Shown one piece after another: positions 17,316 through 28,000 of a DNA stretch of 64,000 nt (position 1 is the first letter of the stretch; every line of letters starts with the position of its first letter). Position numbers and translations under genes: made by a program. Source of the DNA: an uncultured Prevotellaceae bacterium (GTDB lineage: Bacteria; Bacteroidota; Bacteroidia; Bacteroidales; Bacteroidaceae); contig CAMNIN010000012.1 in assembly GCA_946540735.1 (NCBI GenBank), forward strand, positions 1 through 64,000, in the 5' to 3' direction. The notes under the pieces are model-generated. The model was given only the letters and a program-made list of their open reading frames with translations. It was not told the DNA's origin and did no database searches.

Positions 17316-18971
17316 ATGAATACATTTTTTAGAAATGGTCTCTTGGTGTTGGCCGCCGGAATGCTTGTGGCATCCTGTGCTGACTACAATGTGACAGATG
17401 ATTTCAAAGCTGATCCTGATCCGACTTTCGTAGAGCCATACAAGGACCTGGCTCCTGTGAAGTCATACATCAACAGAGAACAGTTTCCTAACATGTCTCT
17501 CGGCGCAACGCTTAGGGTGGCTGAATTCAACAGGCAGGAACTGGCCCATGCTGCAGCAGTGACCAACTTCGACAACATCGCATTCGGCAATACCCTGATG
17601 TCGGGCAGCATTGTCAACGCCAAAGGCGTGATGAACTTCCTTGACATGAAGGACCTGCTCGACCATGTGCAGGAAATCGGAGGCGAGGTCTTCGGCAGTC
17701 CGATTTTCGCCAATGCCAACCAGGCTGATGATTGGTTGAAAATGCTGACCGCTCCTATTGAGATACCGGTTGACCCGGTTGAAGACATGTTCGTCGACTA
17801 TACCACTATGGAGGAGTTCACCGGCACAGCGATAAGTGGCAAGCCCAGAATCGAGAAGAATTATGATGGTGAGGACAATGCGCTCCGCTGCCCTGTCAGG
17901 AGCAAGGTCTACATCGTGGAAGGTTTTGATGTTGATCCGCTTGGCGCATACACCGTCACGTTCTATGCCAAGGTTGACAAGGATGAATCCATCATGTGTA
18001 CGTTCTGCGGCAACAAAATCAAGGAGAACGGCAGTGACAAGAAATTCCAAATCAAATCTGGCAAATGGGTGAAGATGGTGATTGAGGCGACACCCGCCGA
18101 GGGCGCTCAAAAAGGTTTTTTGATGATAGAGGGTAACTTCAACTCGCCGGTCTATATCAAGAGTGTTCAGGTGATGCACAATCCCGACAATCACCGTCCT
18201 CAGACAGAGAAGGAGAAGACCGATACCATCCATTATGCCATCGATACCTGGTGTGATGGTCTGATGAAAATCAATGAAGGCCGTATCAAGTCGTTCGACC
18301 TCATCGACGAGCCCATCGACACGAAAGCCACGCTCGAGAACGGCATGTATGATATCAAGCACTCCACCACCAGCATTCTCTGGCAGGATGTGCTTGGCAG
18401 CGAGAACTATGCTCCTGCCGTATCAAGGGTAGCAAGTTCCGCTTTCGAGAAGTATGGCGGCAACCCGTCGGAGTTGCGCTTCTTCATCGGCGAGACCGGC
18501 CTTGAGGACAGCAAGAAGATAGAGAGTCTCAAGTACTGGATAAACGTCTGGGATCAAAACGGAGCGAAGATTGACGGTATCAATGCGAAGGTCAATCTCT
18601 TCTATAGCGAGGATGAAGCCACGCAGGCTGCGAATGTAGCTTCCCTTGACAACCTTCTTTCCAATCTCGCAGCTACCGGGAAGATGATCCGTCTCTCCAA
18701 CTTCGACATCAAGTATCAGGATGCCACGGGAGTCAACGTGGCCGCCAAAGATATCTCGAGTGCTCAGCGACAGAAGCTTGCTGACTATTACGGCTACGTC
18801 ATCCGGAGCTATATGAACAAGATTCCCCATGACAAGCAGGCCGGTATCTGCAAGGGCAACATGGCCGATACGACAGATCCTGTCGGCCTTTGGTCCGTTG
18901 ACTCCAAGTCTAAGGAATGGGTGCGCACGGCCACTTACAAGGCATTCTGCGATGCACTCAGCGGACAGTAA
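17316..18971 (+). CDS. GH10-like surface lipoprotein with CBM insertion, predicted non-catalytic
   Basis: A 551-residue lipoprotein (lipobox LVASC, Cys21) in the place usually held by the Xyn10C endoxylanase. The GH10 framework can be followed: FDNIAFGNTL (85-94) for FNxxTxEN, a domain insertion of about 130 residues (about 160-290, a beta-sandwich like CBM4/22) as in Bacteroidetes surface xylanases, SFDLIDEP (326-333) for the WDVVNE acid/base segment, IDGINAKVNL for IDGIGxQxH, and RLSNFDI (459-465) for ITELD. The acid/base Glu is kept (E332) but the nucleophile position is Asn462, the WH pair is AN, and the substrate His is Asn427. I infer a xylan-binding pseudoenzyme. Pattern reading without alignment software is the main limit. 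Confidence 0.65.
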   Translation: MNTFFRNGLLVLAAGMLVASCADYNVTDDFKADPDPTFVEPYKDLAPVKSYINREQFPNMSLGATLRVAEFNRQELAHAAAVTNFDNIAFGNTLMSGSIVNAKGVMNFLDMKDLLDHVQEIGGEVFGSPIFANANQADDWLKMLTAPIEIPVDPVEDMFVDYTTMEEFTGTAISGKPRIEKNYDGEDNALRCPVRSKVYIVEGFDVDPLGAYTVTFYAKVDKDESIMCTFCGNKIKENGSDKKFQIKSGKWVKMVIEATPAEGAQKGFLMIEGNFNSPVYIKSVQVMHNPDNHRPQTEKEKTDTIHYAIDTWCDGLMKINEGRIKSFDLIDEPIDTKATLENGMYDIKHSTTSILWQDVLGSENYAPAVSRVASSAFEKYGGNPSELRFFIGETGLEDSKKIESLKYWINVWDQNGAKIDGINAKVNLFYSEDEATQAANVASLDNLLSNLAATGKMIRLSNFDIKYQDATGVNVAAKDISSAQRQKLADYYGYVIRSYMNKIPHDKQAGICKGNMADTTDPVGLWSVDSKSKEWVRTATYKAFCDALSGQ

Positions 18972-19087
18972 CAAATCTGAATGATTGTCGGTGAGGAGAG
19001 GGTGACATCCTTCTCTTCCTGGCAATCCCCTCAGTAGATCATCCAAATTATTATCTTTTTTTATTCATTCATCTAAATTGTTTTATT

Positions 19088-21283
19088 ATGAAAAAACTGT
19101 TTACACTTTTAGCTCTTCTGACTTGCTTCATGGGAGTAAAGGCAGCTGAGTTGGTAGAGGTCTACAATGTAGACTACTCTACAAAATCTGGCTTCCCGTT
19201 CTATGTGATGGGTTATGTGCCAGAGTGGGTTGACGGTGTCATGACCGACTTGGGCGCTAACTACAAGTATGTGGCTGTGGATGGTGCTGAAGAGACCAGC
19301 GACGTGATTGTCAAGACCGACGGCGGTGTGGAGTACTACAGAATCCCGTTGGATGAACCCGCATGGCACCAGTATTTCATTGCCGATGGTATCCCAACCG
19401 AAATCGACGGCAATTTCGTAGTGAGAGCTATGGTAAAGGCTTCTGAACCTGTCAGCATCAACGTCAACATGGGTTGGGGCTGGGGTGATGGCCAGCAAGC
19501 CTCTGCCTCTGTCGCCATTCCCACCGAATGGACTGAGGTCGAGTGGGAGTACAGTGGTATCGCTGGTTCTTCTTGTAACCTCGTTGCACAGCCGGGTACT
19601 TCAACTGCAACTATCGAGTGGAAGTATGTCACGGTTTACCAACTCAAGAAGGAGCAAAGACCTGTGGTGTGGCAGGAGTGGCTCACAAGCGATGGCCAGC
19701 CAGTCATCGTCGACGGTAACCCGATTCCTACTTACATGGGTGATGCCGAGACACCTTGGGCAGATCCTAACGTCAGATTCGACGACCAGTCAAAGAACTA
19801 TCTCATCTGCGCATGGTCGAAGGAGAAAGGCCGCAACATGAATGATGACGGTGGATGGGATCCGTTCCCCGCCGACATCGAGGAAGTAGATGGCAGCCAC
19901 GTTTTCGTATGCCATGGCCAGCCCGCTACAACTGATGGTGCTGCTTCTGCATGGGACAACCAGTTCTGGATCCAGTCACCGAAATCATGGAAGTCTGGCG
20001 ACCAGGTCAAGATTCACTTCCGTTACAAGGCTTCTGCTCCTGTGAGCTCAACCGACACTCAGATTCACCTCCAGAACCCATCCAACTATCTCATCTGGCA
20101 TGCTATCGGTAACATTGCCTTCACCGAAGAGTGGCAGGAATTTGATGGTATCATGAATATTGGTGACGATATGGCTGGTGGCTGGTCCATCGCATTCAAC
20201 CTCAACAGCGTGGTCAAGGAAGCAGTCAACTTCTATTTCGACGATCTTTCATGGCAGAGCATGAAGCTTGACGAGGGTTACTTCGTTGCGGGCAGCAATC
20301 CCAATACGGGTCTTGAGTATGACTTCGATAATGCCGTGAAGTTCGAATATGATGAAAAAGCTGATATACCATGCTATACTGCTACAATCGGCGAGAAGGG
20401 CGCTTATGTCTCACAGGTCATGATTTCCACTGTGCGTGGTAATGACACCGCATTCAAGGGCGCTACGCTCAAACCTGCCGGAGCTATCGAGAACGATCCT
20501 GAAGTGTGGCTTGACTACACAGAGTCGAGTCTTGCTAAACTGACTCTTCCGGGTGAAGGTATCTGGAAGATCTACCTTGACGATGAATACAAGAAGATGG
20601 CCTTCGAGATGCTCGAGGGAACGATCATTGATCTTCCCGAGATTAATCCTAACCCGAGCGAGGTTGTTGTGAATGGTCAGGAGAGAGATGACCTTTCTGA
20701 TGGAACCAACCAGGATGGCACCGTCAATGTCAGAGAAGGTGAAGGTGGTACTGGTGAGGCATGGGACAACCAGTTCTGGATTGTGGCCAACCGTCCGCTG
20801 ACCACAGGCGAAACCACCGTCCTGACCTTCAAGTACAAGAGCTCTATTCCTGCAAAGACCACCACACAGTGCCACAAGATGCCGGGTGAGTACCTCCACT
20901 GGGCAGCTATCGGCGACGTGAACTTCACTGAGGAGTGGCAGGAATTCTCGACCACATTCACTGTTCCCAGCGAGGCAAACGGCATGCAGTCTATCGCATT
21001 CAACATGGCAGAGATCAGAGAGGCTTGCCAGTACAGCATCAAGGATGTCGTCTGGAAACTCGAGGACGGCACACAGTCGTTGATCGAACAGACCGGAACC
21101 TCCAATTTCTGGGTGAAGGAAGGCGCAGGCACAGAGCCTCACGTGTTTACCGACGAGGGCATCAGCAATGTTGTCAGCAACAAGACCGTTTCCACCGCTT
21201 CCTACAACCTTGCAGGCCAGCGTGTGTCTAAGGACTACAAGGGCATTGTCATCCAGAACGGCAAAAAGCACGTTGTCAAGTAA
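19088..21283 (+). CDS. Secreted protein with repeated beta-sandwich (CBM-like) domains and C-terminal sorting-type tail
   Basis: A 731-residue exported protein (signal MKKLFTLLALLTCFMGVKA). Two clearly related domains start DNQFWI (near residues 295 and 560) and share FRYKAS/FKYKSS, IHLQNPSNYLIWHAIG/CHKMPGEYLHWAAIG and FTEEWQEF. A third, more distant copy lies near residues 85-190. These look like jelly-roll carbohydrate-binding modules. The last 30 residues (SYNLAGQRVSKDYKG to HVVK) match the conserved tail of many secreted Prevotella proteins, thought to direct sorting or surface attachment. No catalytic motif is seen. Last gene of the xus run; the 116-base gap before it contains a GU-rich hairpin near 18991-19018. 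Likely a xylan-binding surface protein. Confidence 0.65.
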   Translation: MKKLFTLLALLTCFMGVKAAELVEVYNVDYSTKSGFPFYVMGYVPEWVDGVMTDLGANYKYVAVDGAEETSDVIVKTDGGVEYYRIPLDEPAWHQYFIADGIPTEIDGNFVVRAMVKASEPVSINVNMGWGWGDGQQASASVAIPTEWTEVEWEYSGIAGSSCNLVAQPGTSTATIEWKYVTVYQLKKEQRPVVWQEWLTSDGQPVIVDGNPIPTYMGDAETPWADPNVRFDDQSKNYLICAWSKEKGRNMNDDGGWDPFPADIEEVDGSHVFVCHGQPATTDGAASAWDNQFWIQSPKSWKSGDQVKIHFRYKASAPVSSTDTQIHLQNPSNYLIWHAIGNIAFTEEWQEFDGIMNIGDDMAGGWSIAFNLNSVVKEAVNFYFDDLSWQSMKLDEGYFVAGSNPNTGLEYDFDNAVKFEYDEKADIPCYTATIGEKGAYVSQVMISTVRGNDTAFKGATLKPAGAIENDPEVWLDYTESSLAKLTLPGEGIWKIYLDDEYKKMAFEMLEGTIIDLPEINPNPSEVVVNGQERDDLSDGTNQDGTVNVREGEGGTGEAWDNQFWIVANRPLTTGETTVLTFKYKSSIPAKTTTQCHKMPGEYLHWAAIGDVNFTEEWQEFSTTFTVPSEANGMQSIAFNMAEIREACQYSIKDVVWKLEDGTQSLIEQTGTSNFWVKEGAGTEPHVFTDEGISNVVSNKTVSTASYNLAGQRVSKDYKGIVIQNGKKHVVK

Positions 21284-21327
21284 GTATTCCCCTTCTCTCT
21301 AATCCCATAGAGGAAGTATAAGTTCGT

Positions 21328-21375
21328 CGTGCGTCACTTTCCGGCTTTTCACGGAAATGTGGCGCACGATTTTTT
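21328..21375 (+). terminator. Rho-independent terminator of the xus operon
   Basis: An imperfect stem of about 15 pairs (GTGCGTCAC-TTTCCG with CGGAAATGTGGCGCAC) around an 8-base loop, followed by ATTTTTTG. It lies 45 bases after the last xus-region gene. Confidence 0.75.
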
Positions 21376-21385
21376 GAAAAAAAAC

Positions 21386-21414
21386 TTTGTTTTCCGATTT
21401 ATTTCGTATTTTTG
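21386..21414 (+). promoter_or_regulatory. Promoter of the DUF6057-like gene
   Basis: TTTG at 21386-21389, 17 bases, then TATTTTTG at 21407-21414. The start codon at 21458 is 43 bases further on. Confidence 0.55.
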
Positions 21415-21457
21415 TAAATTCTTTTATGGTGTAACCAGAAAAATCACTTCATCGGTT

Positions 21458-23401
21458 ATGAAACAACGATCATTCATCGCAGTATGGCTTTTAGCACTGG
21501 CCGCCATCGCTTGTGCTATGCTGGTCTATGAGAGCGACTTTCTCTGGAAAGTGCAGGAGATGAATCTTTTTCTCAATACCTCGCTATACTTCAAGCAGCA
21601 GATGGTGGTGTCGGGCGGGATGCTGACCTATATCGGCACTTTTTTCACGCAGTTTCTCTATTATCCCGCATTGGGTGTGCTGCTGCTATGCGCATGTTGG
21701 CTGTTGTTGATGGCATTGGTCAAGCGCACGTTTCAAGTGCCCGCTAAGTGGGCGGCATTGATGCTGATACCCGTGGCATTACTGCTGCTGACCATAGTCG
21801 ATATGGGTTACTGGATTTATATCCTAAAATTGCGTGGTCACTTTTTCGTCTCTACCATCGGTTGTACTGCGGTAGTGGCTTTGTTGTGGTGCTTCCGCAG
21901 CTTGCCCCTGCCAGGCTATCTGCGCACAGTATATCTGTTGGCCGTCGCAGTAGTGGGCTATCCCCTGATGGGTATCTATGGGTTGGCGGCCGTGGCGCTG
22001 ATGGCTGTGTGGTCATGGCGCCTGTATTCGCGTAGCATGGCCATCGCCAACAGTGTGGTGGCGGTCCTTGCGGTGGTGGCAGTCCCGTTGCTCTTCTACC
22101 GCTATGTCTATTATCAGACCCACCTCTCCAATATCTATTTCACCGAACTGCCACTCTATTATCTCACAGAAGAATATCATCAGTATTATATCCCTTATTA
22201 TCTGCTGTTGTTGTTTTTTATCATCATGGCATGTGTGCCCTGGCAGCGGATGAAGACAACCGTTGCCGTTACGCAAAAGTCACCAGAAGTTGTAGATGCA
22301 CCATCGCAGAAAACAGAAAAGAGGAAGCAACCCCAGAAACGGTCCAAGCAAGACAAAGCCACAAAGAAACCAGTCTCCGACGGCAAATGGCGTCGATGGG
22401 CGTCGTCTTATGGATGGACCGTATGCATTGTGGTCCTTTTGGCACTTGGCCTGTCCCATTTCTGGTACAAAGACTCCAATTTCCATCGTGAGTTGAGGAT
22501 GCAGCGCTGCATCGACCGGCTCGACTGGGAAGGCGTGGTCAGCGAGGCCGCCGCACAGCAGGAAGAACCCACCCGCGCCATCGTGATGATGAAAAACCTG
22601 GCACTCTTCCGTCTGGGCCGTCAGACCACGGAGATGTATCGATTCCGAAACGGTTCTAAGATCAGCAACGCTCCTTTTGGTTTCCGCATGATGCAGGCCA
22701 TCGGAATGCTGATCTATTATCAATATGGCAAGTTGAACGACTGCACCCGCCTGTCGATGGAGATGGGCGTGGAATATGACTGGCGTACGGAGTATTACAA
22801 ATACCTGACCCGTTGCGCCATCCTCGATGGCGACAAGCCCCTGGCAAGAAAATACATCAATATCCTGAAGAAAACCACCTTCTTCCGTGATTGGGCGGCA
22901 TGGGCAGAGAACCTGATGAATCATCCCGAGCAGATCGCCAAAGACCAGGAGATGGCCCCCATCACCCACATGCTCCACTATCCCAACGAGCTGGGATCAG
23001 ACAAAGGTTTCGTTGAGGAATACCTGATGAAGCACCTCGCCCACAGCAGCTATACCGGAGATCCTGTCTTCCAGGAGCAGTGCCTGCTAGCTGCCATGTG
23101 GCAGAAAGTGCCCGAACTGTTCTGGCATCAGCTTCAACTATACATCAGTCTGCACCCGAAAGACAAACTCCCGATCTATGTACAGCAAGCAGCCTATACG
23201 TTTGGCGTAGAGGAGAACCGTCCCGGCCTCGACCAGATGCCTTTTGACCCCAGAGTGAAAGAAAGCTATGAGCGCTTCTCGCAGGATGCTGCTTCCTACG
23301 ATGGCAGAGATATCATGGAGGCGAGGGAGGCCTTGTGGCCTCTCCACGGCAATACCTATTTTTATGATTATTATCTGATGTCAGACTTACCGCAATATTA
23401 A
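21458..23401 (+). CDS. Multi-pass membrane protein with cytoplasmic or periplasmic C-terminal domain, DUF6057-like
   Basis: A 647-residue protein starting MKQRSFIAVWLLALAAIACAM. The first 240 residues hold about seven hydrophobic helices. A Lys-rich linker (KTEKRKQPQKRSKQDKATKK) and one further helix (about 325-345) come next, then a soluble helical domain of about 300 residues that resembles tetratricopeptide-like repeats. I take it for a DUF6057 protein, a Bacteroidetes family of unknown role; the match is from memory of the architecture. The frame is open 43 codons upstream, but the promoter and the hydrophobic start favour the ATG at 21458. The haem-motif lipoprotein gene follows after four bases, so the two probably work together. 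Confidence 0.6.
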   Translation: MKQRSFIAVWLLALAAIACAMLVYESDFLWKVQEMNLFLNTSLYFKQQMVVSGGMLTYIGTFFTQFLYYPALGVLLLCACWLLLMALVKRTFQVPAKWAALMLIPVALLLLTIVDMGYWIYILKLRGHFFVSTIGCTAVVALLWCFRSLPLPGYLRTVYLLAVAVVGYPLMGIYGLAAVALMAVWSWRLYSRSMAIANSVVAVLAVVAVPLLFYRYVYYQTHLSNIYFTELPLYYLTEEYHQYYIPYYLLLLFFIIMACVPWQRMKTTVAVTQKSPEVVDAPSQKTEKRKQPQKRSKQDKATKKPVSDGKWRRWASSYGWTVCIVVLLALGLSHFWYKDSNFHRELRMQRCIDRLDWEGVVSEAAAQQEEPTRAIVMMKNLALFRLGRQTTEMYRFRNGSKISNAPFGFRMMQAIGMLIYYQYGKLNDCTRLSMEMGVEYDWRTEYYKYLTRCAILDGDKPLARKYINILKKTTFFRDWAAWAENLMNHPEQIAKDQEMAPITHMLHYPNELGSDKGFVEEYLMKHLAHSSYTGDPVFQEQCLLAAMWQKVPELFWHQLQLYISLHPKDKLPIYVQQAAYTFGVEENRPGLDQMPFDPRVKESYERFSQDAASYDGRDIMEAREALWPLHGNTYFYDYYLMSDLPQY

Positions 23402-23405
23402 AGTT

Positions 23406-24908
23406 ATGAGAATCATAAGATTTTTGATTGTCGCATGGAGCATTGTCTTGCTGATGTCCTGTCAGCATGCGTCTGTGCCTGCGGACTACACCCAGTCGTC
23501 AGCGCTTCCGGCCATCTATCCCGACTATACCAATGTGACCATACCCGTGAATATTGCCCCTCTGACTTTTGAGGCCGACCAACCCGCTGATGACATGGTG
23601 GCCTGCTACACCGTGGGTGAGCAAGTGATCACTTGCGGAGGGCAGATGCAGCCCGATATGGATGAATGGAGAGAGTTGACCGCCAAGGCGAAAGGAGGAG
23701 CCATCAAGGTGGATGTGTATATGAGCAAGGATGGCCATTGGACCCGCTACAAGCCTTTCAATTTGTATGTGTCACCCGATTCCATCGACCCGTATATCAG
23801 CTATCGGTTGATCTCTCCGTCGTTTATCACGTACGAGTCGCTGACCATCAACCAGCGTTGTCTGGAGAACTACGACGAGAGCGTCATCTATGACAATTTC
23901 CTCTGCGGGCGTGAGAAAGACGGCCAGTGTATCAATTGCCACCACTATCAGAATTATCATCCCGAGCGCATGCAGTTTCATGCCCGTCAGACACATGGAG
24001 GCACCGTCATCGCCTATAACGGGATGATGAAGAAAGTGAATATGCAGAATGACTCCATTCTCTCGGCAGGTGTTTATCCAGCCTGGCATCCCTGGCTCAA
24101 CCTGATCGTCTATGCCACCGACAAGACCTATCAGTATTTCCACACCGTCGATTCCAACAAGGTGGAGGTCTATGACCTGCGGAGTGATATCATCGCCTAT
24201 GATGTGGAGAACGATCTGGTGACCAATCTGGAGAATGACACGACAGAATTTGAGGTGTTCCCCGCATGGGCACCCGATGGAAAGACACTGTATTACTGCA
24301 GTGGTCATTTCCTTGACGCCGACTCTGTGCCGGCCACTCATGGCAATATCGTATCAAGATACAAGAGTTTGAAATACAATCTCTACAAGAAAAGTTTCGA
24401 TCCCGAGACGATGACCTTCGGTCCGCGAGAGTTGGTCTTCGATGCCGTTGCAGTAGGGCAAAGTGCAGTCTTGCCCCGCATCTCCCCCGATGGGAGATAC
24501 CTGCTTTTCTCCAGCGCCGAATACGGTTATTTCCACATCTGGCACCACGACGCCGACTTGTGGATGATGGACCTGAAGAGCGGAGAGGTGCGTAAAATGA
24601 GCGAGTGGAACTCTCCGGACACCGAAAGTTATCATTCCTGGTCGAGCAACGGCCGGTGGGTGATCTTCAGCAGCCGCCGCGATGACGGGTCTTTCACCCG
24701 TCCGTTCATCGCCCATATCGATGCCAATGGCCACGGCAGCAAGCCTTTTGAGTTGCCTTCCGCTGATCCTGACTATCATCGGCAGTTCATGCGTAGCTAC
24801 AATATCCCGGAGTTCATGCTCGGTCCTGTCACCATTCGTCCGCAGGAGTTTGCCGATGTTCTCAAAGGCGACGGCGTGGATGTGAAATACGTCAGGAAAT
24901 TGAGATGA
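23406..24908 (+). CDS. Beta-propeller (PD40/TolB-like) lipoprotein with a CxxCH haem-c motif
   Basis: A 500-residue lipoprotein (lipobox LLMSC, Cys19). An Ig-like N-terminal part (about 45-145) is followed by the single motif CINCH (C175-H179), the covalent haem-c attachment pattern, in a His-rich stretch (HHYQNYHPERMQFHARQTHGG). After it come WD40-like repeats of the TolB/PD40 type: FPAWAPDGKTLYYCS, LPRISPDGRYLLFSS, YHSWSSNGRWVIFSS. If the Cys residues carry haem, it is an envelope electron carrier or sensor with a propeller; the motif could also bind a metal. Its upstream neighbour is a membrane protein of unknown role. Confidence 0.65.
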   Translation: MRIIRFLIVAWSIVLLMSCQHASVPADYTQSSALPAIYPDYTNVTIPVNIAPLTFEADQPADDMVACYTVGEQVITCGGQMQPDMDEWRELTAKAKGGAIKVDVYMSKDGHWTRYKPFNLYVSPDSIDPYISYRLISPSFITYESLTINQRCLENYDESVIYDNFLCGREKDGQCINCHHYQNYHPERMQFHARQTHGGTVIAYNGMMKKVNMQNDSILSAGVYPAWHPWLNLIVYATDKTYQYFHTVDSNKVEVYDLRSDIIAYDVENDLVTNLENDTTEFEVFPAWAPDGKTLYYCSGHFLDADSVPATHGNIVSRYKSLKYNLYKKSFDPETMTFGPRELVFDAVAVGQSAVLPRISPDGRYLLFSSAEYGYFHIWHHDADLWMMDLKSGEVRKMSEWNSPDTESYHSWSSNGRWVIFSSRRDDGSFTRPFIAHIDANGHGSKPFELPSADPDYHRQFMRSYNIPEFMLGPVTIRPQEFADVLKGDGVDVKYVRKLR

Positions 24909-24968
24909 TAATCATTGGGCAATTGACGTTTTTTAGGGATTTGTATGGTTTTTCTTTCATTTTTTTTG

Positions 24969-24976
24969 TATTTTTG
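24969..24976 (+). promoter_or_regulatory. -7 element TATTTTTG before the large secreted protein gene
   Basis: TATTTTTG followed by C, 39 bases before the ATG at 25016. The nearest TTTG at 24941-24944 is 24 bases upstream, a little far. Confidence 0.45.
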
Positions 24977-25015
24977 CGCAATGTCTTCAAAGATCAAATC
25001 AAAAAATACAAACAA

Positions 25016-28000
25016 ATGAAAAAGAACCATGTCTTACTGATGGTCGCCGCTATTCTGATGCTTAGCGGAGCGACCTCAAAAGCTCAGGGGCAGGATTTCT
25101 CCACGAAGAAAGCTCCCCCCAAGGTTAAAGTCATGACCCTGCAAGGACCTGCCGCTGTCAGCAGGGATGGGGCCAGCCTTCAGACGACAACTTCTCCCAA
25201 AGAAAAGGTGCGGAAGCTGCACTCGACAAATCCCATCAAGGACAAGGGCACCAAACAGAGCCCAGCGGCTTCCACTAATGAGAGGGACGGCAAACTACTC
25301 CCGTTGACAGAACGCAAGGTGCCCCGTCCACTTCCTTCAGCCCACTCCAATGCAGCGCGCAGCATCCGCAACAGTGGGGGTGAGGTGGTCGACGAGCACG
25401 GCATCATCACCTCTCCCGCAGAGGGCGATCGCAAGGTGTATCTCCGCAGCGGAATGTGCTATAACAACGATAATGGGTTTACGACGATGGAGCAGAGCGG
25501 TTCGGTGCAGATCGTGGAATGCTCCGACGGTACGGTTTATATCCGCAATATCTTGTCGAACTATCCCACAGATACCTGGGTGAAGGGTACACGCGAGGGC
25601 AACACCATCACCATCCCCTCAAGACAACCGATTTATTATAATCCGATTGCCGACTGCACATTCAGCCTGCGATGGGGTGTCAGCGATGAAATTGGCTTCA
25701 GCAACTACGACGACTATAATAACGGCAATTTCACCTTTGCTGTCGATGAGGCTGAAGGCACTATCTCACTTGAGAATTCATCAGAGAGCCTTTTCATGGG
25801 GCTTTTCTGGGATGACAATGATGCTTTCGCCTGGTCGGGCGATTATGAGACGGTGTGGACCTACCAAGGCGTTTACGAGCCTCTGCCTGTGATCACCGTG
25901 ACTCCACCAGCAGGTCTGCAGACCGAATCATGGTATGCCAAAGGCCATACTTTGGCCAATTCGGATGCGGATCCGCAGTTATTCAAGCATAATGTGTCGG
26001 TTGGCTTCGCCGATAACGAAGTCTATGTGAAAGGTCTCTTCGCCGACTATCCCGATGCATGGATGAGAGGAGAGATCGACGGCATGAACATCACATTTGC
26101 GGGCCTGCAGCTGCAAGGCTCTCATGACGACGCCACGGTGTATGCTGTCGGTTATGACTCCGGCGACCTGACCGATTTCCGCATGTTCTATGATGCTGAC
26201 GCCCAGACGATGTCTTCCACCAGTGAACTGTTGGCCAATGCCGACACAGACAATGTGAGGGCTGAGATGCATTTCATAGATTTGGCATTGTCGAAAGACG
26301 ATCCTTTCGCTCCAATAGAGACGCTGCCCTACGCCAATGGATTTGACACCACCGACGAATGGGACTGGTTCACTGTCATCGACGCCAATGACGATGGCAG
26401 CACTTGGGGCAGATTTGACGGTGAGGCATCCTACCGCTATAACAGCGATAACGACGCTGACGACTGGCTGATCTCCCCAGCCATCCGTCTGGAGGCAGGC
26501 AAGACCTACAGCTTCTCCATCGATGCCCATGGCTCGACGGATGTCTACATCGAGCGCATCGAGGTGAAGTTGGGCGACGCACCGACAGCGGAAGCTATGA
26601 CAACCTACGTCATCGAGCCTACCGAACTGGAGACGGATATTCCATTGACATTGAACAACAAGTTCATCACCGTCAGCGAGACAGGCTATTATCATTTCGG
26701 CATCCATGCCATCAGCGACTATGACCATGCCTCGTTGCGGGTCGACAACCTGTTGGTCGATGAGACCATCCTGACGGCTCCCGCTGCCGTCAGCGACCTC
26801 ACCGTGACTGCTGCTGCAGAGGAACCCGTTGCGACGGTATCGTTCACAGCACCGACGAAGAATATCGGTGGTGAGCCGCTGACCGCCAACCTGACGCGGA
26901 TTGAGTTGCTTCGCGACAACGAGGTCATCCACACCTTTGAGAACGTGGCTCCTGGTACTCCGCTCACTTATGTCGACGACGATCCGGAACTGTTGGGCAT
27001 TTCCTATAGATATCAGGTCGTGGCCTACAATGCCGACGGACAGGGCGACAAGAGTGAGGTGGTCACTGTTCGCCTTTACTACGTCTACGATATTCCCTAT
27101 GTGGCAGATTTCACCCAGGATGCTGTGGGCGGACAGTTCACACAAATTGATGCCAACGACGATGGTCGCCGTTGGGAGTGGGATGGTGGCACGCATGCCA
27201 CTTATGAGTATAACTCTGACTTGAATGCCGACGATTATCTCGTTTCACCAGCACTGCATTTCGATGCTGGCAAGTCCTACAACATCGTCGTTGATGCAGG
27301 ATCGGCCGGATACACTGAGCGTTTTGAGGTGCTTGTAGGCCGAGAGCCTACCGTTGAGGGCCTCAATGTGAAAGTGCTGGAGAACTGTGAGGTGACCAAC
27401 GAGGACTCCAGGGATTTCGAAGCGGCCTTCCGTGCCGAAGAGACTGGAGTATACCATGTGGCCATCCACTGCATCTCCGACGCCGATATGTATGAGCTTT
27501 GGATCAATAAGGTGACGGTGGAGTACGCTCCCGAGCCCACAGCTCCCGCAGTTCCCCAGCTCACGGTGACGCCGGGTGAAAAAGGAGCCAAGCAGGCCAC
27601 CATTGCCATTCAGGCTCCCACCACATCCGTCGACGGCAATGCGCTGTCTGCTGACCTGACCAAGATCGAACTCTATCGGGGCAGTGACGTCATCCATGAG
27701 TTTGAGAATGTGGCTCCAGGCACACTGCTTACTTACATTGATACCGATATCATTGAGTCGGGTGAGTACACTTATCAGGCTATTCCTTACAACGTCGATG
27801 GTATCGGCGTGAAGAGTGAGAAGGTGACGGCCTATATCGGTCAGGACATACCCCAATATGTGAGAAACGTCAAAGCAACTGATCAGCAGTCCTCTGTACT
27901 GCTTTCTTGGGACGCGGTGGAAGAGACAGGCCGCAATGGCGGCTATGTCAATCCCGACGATGTGGAGTACGTCATCTACGCCTGTTTTCCCAATTCCACA

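Noticed and set aside
17316..18971. An active GH10 endoxylanase
   Set aside because: The nucleophile Glu and the conserved substrate-binding His/Trp residues are replaced.
24905..25015. Upstream extension of the large secreted protein
   Set aside because: The extension contains the -7 promoter box and lacks a signal peptide at its start; the ATG at 25016 begins a good signal peptide.
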